The notes below the pieces were generated by a model. The model was not told the origin of the DNA. It did not search any database and saw only the letters and a program-made list of their open reading frames with translations. From Theristus sp. LFF4_11 (Eukaryota > Nematoda > Chromadorea > Monhysterida > Xyalidae), in contig JASANC010002281.1 in assembly GCA_030248135.1 (NCBI GenBank), positions 19,181 through 83,180 on the forward strand: DNA of 64,000 bases. Direction: 5' to 3'. Position numbers and translations under genes: made by a program. Positions 22,089 through 33,452 of this stretch are shown here, one piece after another (the first letter of the stretch is position 1; each line of letters begins with the position of its first letter).

Positions 22089-23798
22089 TCACACCCGTTG
22101 CACAACCAGCAGCTTCATCTTGTCGTCCGTGAATCGATCGTGCGGCAGTGAGTCGTCGTCGAGCAGCACGCGGAACGGCAGCTCCGAGCGACGCTTCGCG
22201 TTCGCCCATTCATCGCGCACCCAAGTCAGCCCGGTCAGGCCGGCCTTCTCGATGTGCGGCACCGCCTCGAGCGAGATGAACACGCCGCCTGCGCGAATTA
22301 GTGGTTTTTCTGTTTTAGTTCGGCTTTCTTTTCTGTGCCACCTACCGCCCCCACCACCGCGATTCCAGAAACCCGGTGGTTTTTTCAGTGATTCAAAAGT
22401 GCATATTAAGGCCAGCGAATCCCAATTCCGGTCATGATGTGTTTCAAGGTGAGAATTTGAAAGCCAAGGTGAATTTTGAAATTCAATTGTGCAGTCAACC
22501 AGTATGTTTGTATTATCAAAAAGCACCAAGCTACAAACTAACGTGGTCTATTATTACCTGGTTTCAAGCAGCGCGTCAGGACTTGTTCGACCAGCGGTTT
22601 GAATTCGGCCAGCGACATTGACGACAGGATGCAGTCGTACTTTTGATCTGAGAATCGGAAAAAGTTTCTTATCCTACATATGAAGTGTCAAATTTCAACA
22701 CCATCGCGCCAATCAGGGTGCCACCTTCAAAACAACCAATCAGCTTGCTGGGTGGGTAACATCAATGTTTTTTCCAACCGGCATCCATCAGGAAATCAGC
22801 GGGTTGCTTCGGGTCGACGACAGCAATGAACATCTGCTTGTAGCAATTGTGCGCCATCGCCTGCTTCAGCATGTTCGTTGAGCCGTCGCTGATGTGCAGA
22901 TTGCGGTAGCCACGTTCGTGTAACTGAAAAATCGATTTTTTTTTGGTGTGTCGAAAAAACATTGTGGAGAACACAAATCATTCAAATCTTGCTGATGCGA
23001 AACTACCCGTCGTTTTGGACATGGCGTTTTATCGTTTTGATTCAACCTCATCGACGCTCACTAAATTTTGTCCAATCCAGCGCTGTCACAAGCAATAATA
23101 GCTGATGTTGGCGAAATTAATGCAAACTCTGGCATACCCGTTTGCCGACTTGACCCGTGCCGCCGCAGTAGTCGAGTATGACCGCTTGACGATTCGGCAC
23201 GAATCGCTCGATCGCCGCAGCGGCGTGATCCCAGGCCATGAAGCCGAGCTGTTCGCCATCCTGCGTTCGCAAGGGAGTTTCTTAGCTTTAGGGACCGTTC
23301 AGAAAATTCTGGATCTGAATTCGGGACTCTCGAAGAATTTTTTCTTCAAAAGATAATACTCTGGAGTTGCGGAACTGTTCCAGGATGGGTTACGTACACA
23401 CCGTTAGTTTTTAATTGAAAGGTAATTATTGACAACTATTGGATGATTCAAAATTGCCAACAGCCAATCAGCGCAATACACCGCATCCGACGCCGTGGGG
23501 TTTACTTTGCACTACAGTCTAACTTTATAACATATCCAATTAGCTGATTTGGTTGATGCATGCATGAATTGCTGTGGAGGCGGCGTTTGGTTTGCATAGA
23601 ATCCATGCATCACGTTACTACCAACCAATCAGCTGGATGGATATGTTATAGAGTTGTAGACTGTACCTTGTTGTAATGCTCCGCCCAGAAATCCTGGTAC
23701 GTGCCAACATATGCGTCCGACGTCTTGTTCGGATCGTACAAAACTTTGCGGCTTTTCAAGATTCGCTCCACATGAGAGTCGGTTGCTGTATCGGCCAT
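22089..23798 (-). CDS. METTL27-like SAM-dependent methyltransferase
   Basis: Five exons in order: 23,798-23,667; 23,260-23,138; 22,923-22,779; 22,647-22,558; 22,288-22,089. Phases agree and give 229 aa. The N-terminus contains YVGTYQDFWAEHYNK, the family's substrate-side start. Motif I is VILDYCGGTGQVG (residues ~75-87), the SAM-binding Gly loop. Next come LHISDGSTNMLKQA (motif II region with the acidic residue), YDCILSSMSL (motif post II/III) and LKPGGVFISLE (beta-5 with the Pro-Gly turn). This is a complete class I Rossmann fold most like METTL27 (WBSCR27); the natural substrate of that family is, to my knowledge, not settled. It lies about 1 kb upstream of SARDH on the same strand. MITE P copy 4 ends within the first splice donor. 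Confidence 0.88.
23513..23665. mobile_element. Palindromic MITE family P, copy 4, overlapping a splice donor
   Basis: Starts TACAGTCTAAC and ends GTAGACTGTA, with arms as in copy 1. Its right end TACAG (read on the minus strand) forms positions 2-6 of the donor GTACAG of methyltransferase exon 1 (23,798-23,667). Confidence 0.85.
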
Positions 23799-24436
23799 AT
23801 TGTTGACGTTTGGTTGTTGTGTTTCAGAAGAGAGGATATATCAAAGTTGACTTGAAACTGTGTACAGTGTTTTTGAAACTGTGTCTTTGGTTTCAAAAAG
23901 TTGCAGCTTTTATACGGTGTGTGTGCTGTAGCACGCGCGCCTGTGGTGGGGTTAATTTGTGAAATTTCCAGATAAGGCACGTTTTTGCTTAACAATTACG
24001 GTTAAACTGCATTCACGTGCGTTACTTGTTAACTGGAAAGAATTCCGTCTTCTGTCTCTCGTAAACATTGTCGCGTGATTGCACATTTGTGTTTTGAACC
24101 CACCGATACGGATGTCCCGTGATGGAAAGTTTTATTTTTCCATTGTCAACTTTTAATTTTAGTGTATTGGTTTTATGGGTTGTAGCAGCAGGACTGCATC
24201 GTTTTGCAGTTTTTGTTTACGGACGTGATAAGCGACAACAAGTGTGAACTGTAGAAACAATAGAAATTTCACGTAACGAAACAACTTTTCTTTAAATTCA
24301 ATGATAAACGTTGACAAGGTTGAGGGGGGGGGGCGAAATCGTTGGACGGAACCGAATGGAAATCTCCCGCATGGCAAACGAAAAAAGCCGGTGATGAATA
24401 AAAAAGCGAGACGTTGAATGAAAACCATTCACTTAC

Positions 24437-24499
24437 TGTTCTTTCAATGGTTTGAGCTTGTCGTTTCGGTCTCGGGTCCTTCAGACTAGGATAACCCAT
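24437..24499 (-). CDS. Candidate coding exon (short, unrecognised)
   Basis: ATG followed by 21 codons (MGYPSLKDPRPKRQAQTIER, then T) ending at a strong donor ACA|GTAAGT in phase 0. The downstream methyltransferase exon 2 also starts in phase 0, so this could be an alternative first exon of that gene or the start of another gene. Composition is exon-like, but the peptide is not recognised. Confidence 0.35.
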
Positions 24500-27400
24500 C
24501 TTTCGCGTTGTTGAACACAATTTTCAGCAGAAATGTCAAGATATCTTTTTTCGGTGTGTCAGAACTTTTTAAAGCTATATTCGAATGATCAGTCCTTTGG
24601 AGTGTGATTTTGTGGCCTCGAAGAAGTATCGGCACTTTTTACAATCCAGTCAGACAAAAGCCAACGTTCAACAAGTAAAGCGACTGACGATAACCGTGGC
24701 GTATGTTCAACTGACGCATGATCAGCGCCGACATGTCAATCAGAAGGAATTTCGAATCTGAAAATTTTTGAAAAAAATTGTTTTTTTTCGGTTTTCAGAA
24801 TATTCACTTGGATATTTAGATAGAATCTTACACCAAAAACGTTTCAACTTCTAAAGGCAACTGTAAAGTGTGCGTGTCAGTGCTTCCGCGGATGGTCTAG
24901 CGCCGCTTTTGTTCAGCTTATTGACAGATTTCTAATTTGACTCTTTAAAACACACATACGTATTTAGTGGAGATCTACGCATCCACTGTGCTGCGTTGAA
25001 AACTTCAGCAAAATTTGCTGATTGGTTGAAGCATTATTCAAGTATGGCTAATCAGCCATCTGTAAACTATGAAAATGGTTAAATCTGTATATCATGACAA
25101 TTTCAGGTTGGAGTTGTTTAAAAAGTTTGGCAATTTTTTCCTGAGCTGCATTTTGTCTACCTTTATGAGCTTGGTATACCTTGTAAAGGCAATCTTGATT
25201 CGCTTTTTTATTTAAAAGGTCGAAAGAATGGAGATGTATGTTGGATGTTCTGCAGCTAAAAAACGCCATAATGCAAAGCTGTCTTTGACAACTCGCAAAG
25301 GTTCTGTTTCTGAATATTTGCCTTTTATAAATATGGTTCCTGCTTGTTATTGAATGTGTTATCACCAGTTATCACCATGTTTTGCGTTTTGAAAACGTTT
25401 CCAAAGTGGAAATTTCCGTCAATCGTTTCAATGGTGAACATACGTGTTCAGTCCATCTTTTGTCGTTCACAAAGCACAACATTTTCGCAAGATCACTGCA
25501 CTTACCGGTGAAGAAGCAACTCGCTTCGAAACCCCGGCTTTTATGTTGTTATCTTTTTTTATTTCTGATTTTACTGTTTTTGTGATAAAGACAACAATTG
25601 TGTTTACTATTTCGTTGTCGTGTTTTATTATTTGTTTTGTTTGTTTTTCTGGAAGAAAAATGTCAGGCGGGACGGCGGATACAGAAATCGTTAAAAATGA
25701 TAAAAAACTGTGGTGTGCTAACCGGTTTTTTCTGGCTGACCCAATGCTGGGCTTCTTTTTGCGGTCATAAAAACACGTGTCTCTACTCTAATTATACTGA
25801 TAGCAAGTATGCATCGCAAAATCAGCTAAAACAATTTTATTTTTGAATGAGCTACGTAAACAAGAAAAAGTCAATCAATGAAATGTCACCGAAATGCGCG
25901 GGGGGATTGAAGGCAAAAATAAAACGGACAAAAATAAACTTTGCTGGGCCAATTAATGCAAAATTGTTTGTGTTTTCGGGCTTCAATCGACGTTGGGTCA
26001 CAAGACAAATTGCGTGACTTGTTGAATGAGTTCCAGGAATAAACGCTAAAAGGAAAAACAAACGCTGTTCCAGCTAACGAGCTGATTGGCTGTATTTGAA
26101 TGAATGGCTCTGGGTGCACTAGCATGCGACCAATCAGCTTCCTAGATTTGAAGCAAGCCCCGAATTCACGCTCCAGACCGCCGCTAAAAACATTTGGGTC
26201 ACCCATCCGCTTATAACGATATTCAGATCAAAACAACTTAGCTGCAGGTTTTTATTATGGTGCGATGTCACACCACTTCGGGTACACCACCCACGATCAG
26301 TGCCGCATGAATGCACGCATAATTGAGAAAAACAATTCCGCATAATTTATTGACGCAATTCAGTTGGTAAAAGGTTGGTGGTGAAACATACAGGCTTAAA
26401 ATGAGTGAAAATGGGAAAATGGGAATTTATTATTGGGTGAAAATGTATGCACGTGGTGGGAGTCAATTTTATTGACGCCCACAATGAAATGTGCAGCAGA
26501 GAGCTTTTCATTTCTGATAGATCATCACTCTTTTTTGTTCGTCATCAGGTTGGCTTACATGCATTCAAAATGTTGTCGCCTTCAAATCAAATGCAGACAA
26601 TGGAGCAGATTTGCGCGCGTCACAAATTCATTCCTCTCCGATTGTCTTTGCTTTAATGAAAAGTCACACTTGCAATTCAGTCTTCTTCCTAAAAAACCGG
26701 TTCCAGAAACAAAAGAACACACACGCGCCAGTTTGCCTGTCAGTGCCAGACAGAAAAAACAGTCGCCATATGACAACATTGGCCAGCAAACTAGCTGGTG
26801 TGTTGGCGTTGTTTGGCGAACTGCAAACACATCATCAAACAAGAGACTGTATAGCACTGAAAGCACATATTTCGAGGAGAAAAATCGATCATGACACGAA
26901 AAAAGTGCATAAGCTAAGGCAGAAAGGACGCGCTGATGAAAGTACAAGCTTTTGGTTCTATTGCAGTCTGCTGCCGCACCACTCTGCCTCGTGGCCTCGT
27001 CTGACTTTTCCACAGCGTACCACGCACACGCTTGGATAATCAAAAATAATGCAAGCGCGTATGTTGTAGGTCACCAAAAACTGAAATGAGCGTTTTTTTC
27101 GATGCCGTTTTTCTGGAAAAAACTGGAACATGCCACGACTTGGTCGGCGTCGACACGAAAACCGTTTTTCTCGGTTTTATTTACTCCGAAACTTCAGTGT
27201 GACAGGCCGGAACTAGCTGTGCAGTTTTCATATGATGCCACGTTCGTGATGATTTTCACGAGGATTTCGCGTTTGAGTCGTTTGACTCGTCCTGGTTTGC
27301 GCTGTTTGGAACTCATTTCTCGGCATACCGTGTTTCTCTGCTTCTTTTTTTGGACGTGATTTTCATTACCGCACTGTGCCATTTGATGTTCTGTCTACCG

Positions 27401-30400
27401 AGTTTTTTATACTGAATATCTTTGACAAAAAAATATATAACCATGTATGACGTTTCGGTACAGAGCTGACATTTTCGATAAAACTCATATGATGAAAAAG
27501 ATCAGATTTTTCTAACATAATGAGAACATGCGAGTCTGATTTGAATGTGAGCTACGCAGACGAGGTCTAATATTTCTCGGGATAGATAAAGGTGGCTGGA
27601 CAAAAAAATGTTCGGCATCGGCTGTCAGCTGCAGAATTACCATTTTTTTGCTCACCATGACAGAACGAATGATAATAAATTGAAATACTCGAACGCCGCC
27701 TTGCTTTTTGTGTTTTCATCAAAATCATGTTATGAGTTCGTTTTTTTTATTTTCTGCCAATCTTGTCCATCATAGCAAATTGGGCCGCTAGCAAAGTGGC
27801 TACACGTGCATAGTGGGGTGGTCTGATTCCTGAATGGCTGCACTAGCTTGATTTGCAACCAGCCAACTTATTGTACTGTAAGTTTGTTCAAACCTGTCAT
27901 TTTTGTCGCAGAATGCAGCAAGCATGCGAAAGTTTGAATTACAGCGAGAATAACGAATGTATCGGGTTTGGTTGACAGTCAACACTCCATATCTGTGGCT
28001 AAATGGGTTGTCTTGTAACTCCGATCCTTCTTCGATTCTTCCACGCGAGCTCTGCGTTTTGCGAAAAAGTGACGGGTTTAAACAAACATACTGTACATCG
28101 CTCTAAAAACAGTTTCTTTTGGTTTAAATTTCGCTTCAGTGAAGCTCTCATGCTCAAATATTTTTTCCGTTCTCACTACACACATGCCAGAGTCGATTTG
28201 ACAATATTTATTTTATTTCGTATTTCTGTGCTTCTGTTTGCGTTTGTTTGCCATATCAAATTATCGTCAAAAGAAATTCTATTTAAAAGGGAAAATCTGG
28301 AGGTAACATTTCGGAGGAAACGGCTCATTGCGCATAATTGTGTGCAGACTGTAGACACGGTGTTTGTATCAACAAACCACCGAAAATTTGATTTTTTGTA
28401 AATGTGATGGGCTAAACGCAGTGCACTGATTGGTCCTCTCCAACACACTGACCAATGACGGTGTCTCTCAACAAAAACAATAGCACTGTCCAAAACAGAT
28501 GATTACAAATCTCTTCCAAACGAGCCCACACACGGGCAGTGAAGTATGATTTCATAAATAATTCCGTCTGAAAACCAAAAGGGTGTTCCAGACAGAGGCA
28601 CATACAGCCAGCCTGATTTGGGCATTTATTATTAGCTTTCGTTGAACTGAAGTGGAAATGTGCTCGCAGAAAGCCATCGGACGCGTTTTGTTCTGTCTCC
28701 TCTGAGCCTTTTGCGGTGTCCAGTTTTGTTCATACGAACGAAACCTGACATCTGCATATGCGTGCTGTCACCTCGCTCGTATTTTTGCGCGTTTTCACTG
28801 TCACCGTCTGTGTGTACCACCGTGTGTGGTGCCTCCATGTTTCGAACATGCATACGTACACACACATTCCAACATGACGTTCTATCTGCAAAAACCAAAG
28901 CTTTTCCATATCTTGCAAAATACTCTGATTGTTTCGCTGAAACATGCTAACTACACTGTGTTACTTTGTGTTTTTGTTTTTTAGTACCGATGTATTCCGA
29001 CACTGTTTTTCACAAAGTTCACCCTCGCCTCGGTTTTGATGGCACTTTTGTTGAAAAAAGTATATTCACAATTGAAAAACATGTGAAGTCATTTTCCCAA
29101 CAAAACACAGCAGCTCTTTCCAACATAACTGACCTTTTAAATTCAGCCTTTGCGTTCTGCCTCCTGTTTGTGTGTCCGTCCGTCCATTTATTATTTCCAT
29201 GGGCTCTCGTATTCCAGCAATATCCCACTGAATAGCGACGGAATTAACGTTGCGTGCCTTTAGTTCTCTGGTGTCCTCTCCTTCACCGTGTTAGCATGCT
29301 TTTGCGTCTTCAGCTTATTTTTTGGTTTTCCCAGCTGATAGCTTTAATGGAAAACAACACCACGTCTTCTGGTGTTCCACCCCATTTCTTCTAGTCTGAC
29401 ACCATGTGTCGAAGTTTCCAATAGGCCTTGATTGGACCTTTTTTCTTTTTTTCGTCTTTTTGGAATCAATTTCAAGCGGCAAAAAGACAATCATATGAGC
29501 GTTTTGGACGTTTCAAAACGGGCATATCAGTTGTGTGGCGTTACTCACGGTGTTTGTTTTAAAATCATTCCGACTATGAGTGAATCGAGTCCCAAGCGAG
29601 TTACAAAAATGTCCAGTTCTTTGCAGTTGCTATATTTCAAACTCCAATTTTTACTACACGCAGCTAGCCGAAACATAGAACTTTACGATTTTCAAAACTG
29701 GGCACCACACCCTTTTTCGCTTGGTTCTGGCTGTTTCGCTTGACTCTAGTTTTTTGTTTTGTTGCACGTAAAATATTTCCTCATGGCTGTGTTTTTTTTT
29801 GGTTTTTTAAGTCGATCTTTTCACTAGTGTTTGAATTTTTTTAAATTTTCTGAAAATTGTCTGAAAACATCATCTGTATATTCAAGGCAGCACATGTATT
29901 GTAATTCTAAAGCGGCATTCATGAAGCAGCATTTGGCGACGCGTAGCTGTGTGAAAACATAGCTACACTGTACTCGGTCATTAAATGTTGCTTCATGAAT
30001 GCCCCTTAACGGTTGTTTTTGACGGGACGAGTTCTGACGCGAAGAACGCAACACTGTTGACTGAATCTTTCTGGCAAGCTCAGTCAGCCTTCTCTGTCGC
30101 ACTTCGTTCTGAAAAGTATCTTTTTCTGAGCGAAAAACGTTTTCATATCTGTTTTCGCCAACCAGGAACTATAGACGTTTACAACTGGTTTACTATTGAC
30201 ACCGGGCGTCTCAAATGCCGCTGGTCCCGCCAATGTCAATGCCCAGAGTCGTCGCATGCATACAAAACGCGCCACTTGCGCAGAGCGCCCACCATTGTTG
30301 TTCTTCTCGTGTGTGTTCCGTCCATCTTCTTTGCAATAAGATAACTTTCATGACTTTGAAGTGAAAGCGAAACACAAAACACGTGTGACATTGTGGAAGA

Positions 30401-33025
30401 GCACTATGACCGCGCAGTGTGTAGCAGTAAAGCGTCCTGCGGATGCGTCAGAAAAATTCATGCTCTTCCATTCGCAAAACCATCTGAGCCGGCACACATG
30501 TTAGCTGCTGGAACCGCATGACTGGGCGTGAGACAGAGGACAACCTGACGGGACGGGTGCAAGTGGCATGTGTTTTTTAGTTTTGCATTCACATTTCAGT
30601 TTTACGCTGTTTAGTATCACGTTTGGCGTGTAGTTCTCTGCAGCCAAAGACTGCCACAGTGTCTTCTTTATAACCATCATGACTACAAGTAATACCTATT
30701 TTTCATGCCCTTATTTCCGCAGTTGAAAAATGAAACCATTGTGATAACTTTAGTTCCATTCAAGCATGATTCACGTGTATGATTTACTTTTTTTTGCAGC
30801 GCATTTTGCAGTTCGGGTTATTTTCACTATTCTTTCACTTCGGTTTTTCTTCCTCCACCTACAATACTTGTCTGACATGTATTTTTGGAAGAATTTTCAT
30901 TTTTCAGCGTTTCAAATTTAAAAAATTAAACAGTATTGCGATAACGTTCATAATCGCGCGTCTCGCATCTAGAGAGTGTGACGCCGAACCCCACCACAAA
31001 ATCGGTGGGAGAGGGGGGACACACACGCAAAACGTTTTCACTGACCGAAAATGTTTTACTGGCGTTGCCGATATGACGCTGTCTACCGCTGCCATTACTT
31101 GTATTTCGCAATACTCCATGTTCTCGGCTATGAAAACTCCATTCGCTATCTATGCACGTTCACTGCTTATAATTTGTGCGCTTGGATGTGCGCATAAAAA
31201 GCACAACCATGACGTGACTCCCTCTGGAAAATTGACTGCACTGCCACAGTGTCACTGTTTTTACGATCACGTGCGCCGATATTGGCAGTGGCAGTTTTGC
31301 TACTGCGGAGAGCACATTCTAGCATTTATTACTAGCAGTAGCACTGTATGTAGCTTTAATTTTCTGCTGCGATAAAGATGAGCGCGCACAAAAAACGGTC
31401 TTGGCAGTCCGTCTGTTTGAGCAAACCGGCCAAAAACGCCAAAAAGCAACAGCTTTTCTAGCATAAATGCTAGCAGAAGTGAACTACTGCTGCTGTTTTT
31501 CTATCTGTGCATTGTAATGATAAAGATGAGTACTTGTGCACGCAATAATAGTCACATGGTGCTGCGTAGACTGGACTGAAAAAAACGCGGCGACGACGAC
31601 CAAAATGATTTTTTTTCAGAAAACTAATCTCCTTGCTTGCGGCACTGCGCCATCGCCATGCGTTTTCAATCTGGGTTCCAAGCAACAACAAAAAAAAACT
31701 TTTTTTCGAAGCTAGCTGGATGACTGGGTCGATAGATTTTTTGGAAAGAGTAATTACTCCACCAGTTCATGCTTTCCAATCAGGACGATGAGCTGTGTGT
31801 GTGTGTGGCGTAAAGTCAGCTGAAAATAGACGCTTTCGTTGTTTCACAGTGGCCAGGCCTTTGTTTTCGTGCTTTTTTCACTTTGAATTCATCTGAGCGC
31901 AAGATACTTTCAGATTTTTCTGCTAGCGGTATTTATATATGTAAAATAAAGACTCAACGATAATTGCAACCTTTCCGGTGCGTTGTGGCGATGCCACATT
32001 CCCATTGGTTGCATTTAGATTGCGCACGCTAATTGGTTGCACCAATCGTATGTGTACCCAAGCAGCAAGCGAGCGCCGAAGTTTATCGCTACTCGGCTCT
32101 CTCAATCATTCTTCAAACAAAGTGTCTCTCTCATGTGTTTTCATGTTTCATCCGGTTTTCCGGGAGTGACTCCCCGAAGAACTAATTTGATCCACCGTAC
32201 CTAAAAAGTCGTATACGTTAAACATGAACACAGAATGTTGCAAATCCGTCAGTCTAAACGTGAATTCCGGCTCATGATACGGTGATTCAGTGCCAAGTAC
32301 AAACTGTCACAAAAAAACCCGGCGTCAAAAACTGCGCAAAGTTGTCACTGTGGTGACAACTTTGGTTGTCACTGTGGTAACCAGTGTTGCACTTTCTCTC
32401 TCAGAAATCTTCGAGAAAACTCTGGCCAAACCAACCTAATAGGGCAAATAAGTATTCCAGTTGTCTCTGCTTTTTATATCAAACAACTCAAATAAACCGT
32501 ACGTTTAGTAGCGCACTGTTACAATGTTTATCGCGCAGAAAAAAGTAAATTGGATTTGGAAAATTCGCTAAACCTGGTACGCACCCATGCGCACTCTGAT
32601 CTGATCAGCATGCCAGGCCTGTTTCAGCGAAACACGGCGCCATGAAAAAGTGCACCAAAACAAACCGATTATTTTGCGCTATTTAGCTGCAGTGTGTTCA
32701 CGCAAAACCACACACACGCCAAAGCCAGTCGAATGTTGTGTAGTTGCTGTTTTCCTTCCTTGCACTCGATGAAAAACAAAAACCAAATGCCAAAGCGAGT
32801 CAACCTTGGACTCAAAATGAAAGCAGCCGCGAAATGCCAACGTGTCGTGTGACGTCACGCCTAAACCAAACTGATTATTGACAAAACAAACCGAACCTAA
32901 AACTAAAAAAACGGCATGTGCATGTACTTTCAGCACCAATTGTTGAGTCATCGCATCGCACAAAGCACGCTACACTGTAGCGCAAAAAATAAATAAACAA
33001 CAACAACAACAACAACAACAATACT
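24500..33025. other. 8.5-kb region with no supported gene
   Basis: AT-rich sequence with T-runs, many short ORFs in all frames and no recognisable domain, exon series or codon bias. A minus-strand stretch near 24,630-24,762 (starting after TTTTCAG and ending in a stop) and a 198-codon plus ORF at 30,779-31,375 were inspected and not accepted. A foldback of about 96 bp lies at 29,911-30,006, and a CAA microsatellite at 32,999-33,021 precedes the next exon. It may hold promoters for the divergently flanking genes. Confidence 0.4.
29911..30006. repeat. Short foldback element
   Basis: GGCATTCATGAAGCAGCATT at the left and its near complement (AAATGTTGCTTCATGAATGCC) at the right. An inner pair, GTAGCTGTGT and ACATAGCTAC, surrounds a small loop. 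The outer motif TTCATGAATG also occurs in the GC palindrome cluster near 42 kb. Confidence 0.7.
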
Positions 33026-33452
33026 ATGGAACCGAGCACATCTGCGCTTGCGCTCGCTGCATACCGCGGTCGAGGCCATAGTGATGAGCGGAATGCCGTG
33101 TCCGTCCATTCCGAACCGAATTCAGTGCAATTACAACAACAACAACAATGCAAGCATCCGCAAAACGATCACGACGTCCACAACAAGCACAAGCATCAGT
33201 TCTCCTCCAATCTAATCGATTCGCTCTCAACGGCGTCGTCATCGGTGATGGCCGATTCGACCGGCGACAAACTGAACTTCGACTTCGACTTTGACCTGCG
33301 CGCACTGCGCAAGGCGATCAAAAGCGCCGAACGCCTTGAGGAATCAGGATATCAGTCGGTGCTGGCGCGATCGCAGAACTCCACGTATGGCGTTGGCTGG
33401 CTGGTAGCGGACACGATCAGTCTGTCCTCGCAGAACAGTCAGGACGAGTGGG
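33026..33452 (+). CDS. Candidate alternative first exon of the DBS-type RhoGEF
   Basis: An ATG-initiated reading frame with clear codon bias (142 codons) ending at a donor TGGG|GTGCGT in phase 1. Residues include a Gln run, His/Asn-rich stretches and an acidic-basic segment (LNFDFDFDLRALRKAIKSAE). The exon is complete but encodes no known domain. The next plus-strand exons in phase 1 are those of the RhoGEF at 43,538, whose proximal first exon (43,224-43,377) ends in the same phase with the same base G. Splicing would give ...[15 protein letters not shown]. This would make a distal promoter about 10 kb upstream. It could instead belong to a separate gene whose other exons I cannot see. Confidence 0.5.

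Noticed and set aside
30779..31375. 198-codon plus-strand ORF
   Set aside because: Unusually long for this AT-rich region, but with no recognisable domain, no codon bias like the real exons, and a hydrophobic, T-run-derived N-terminus.
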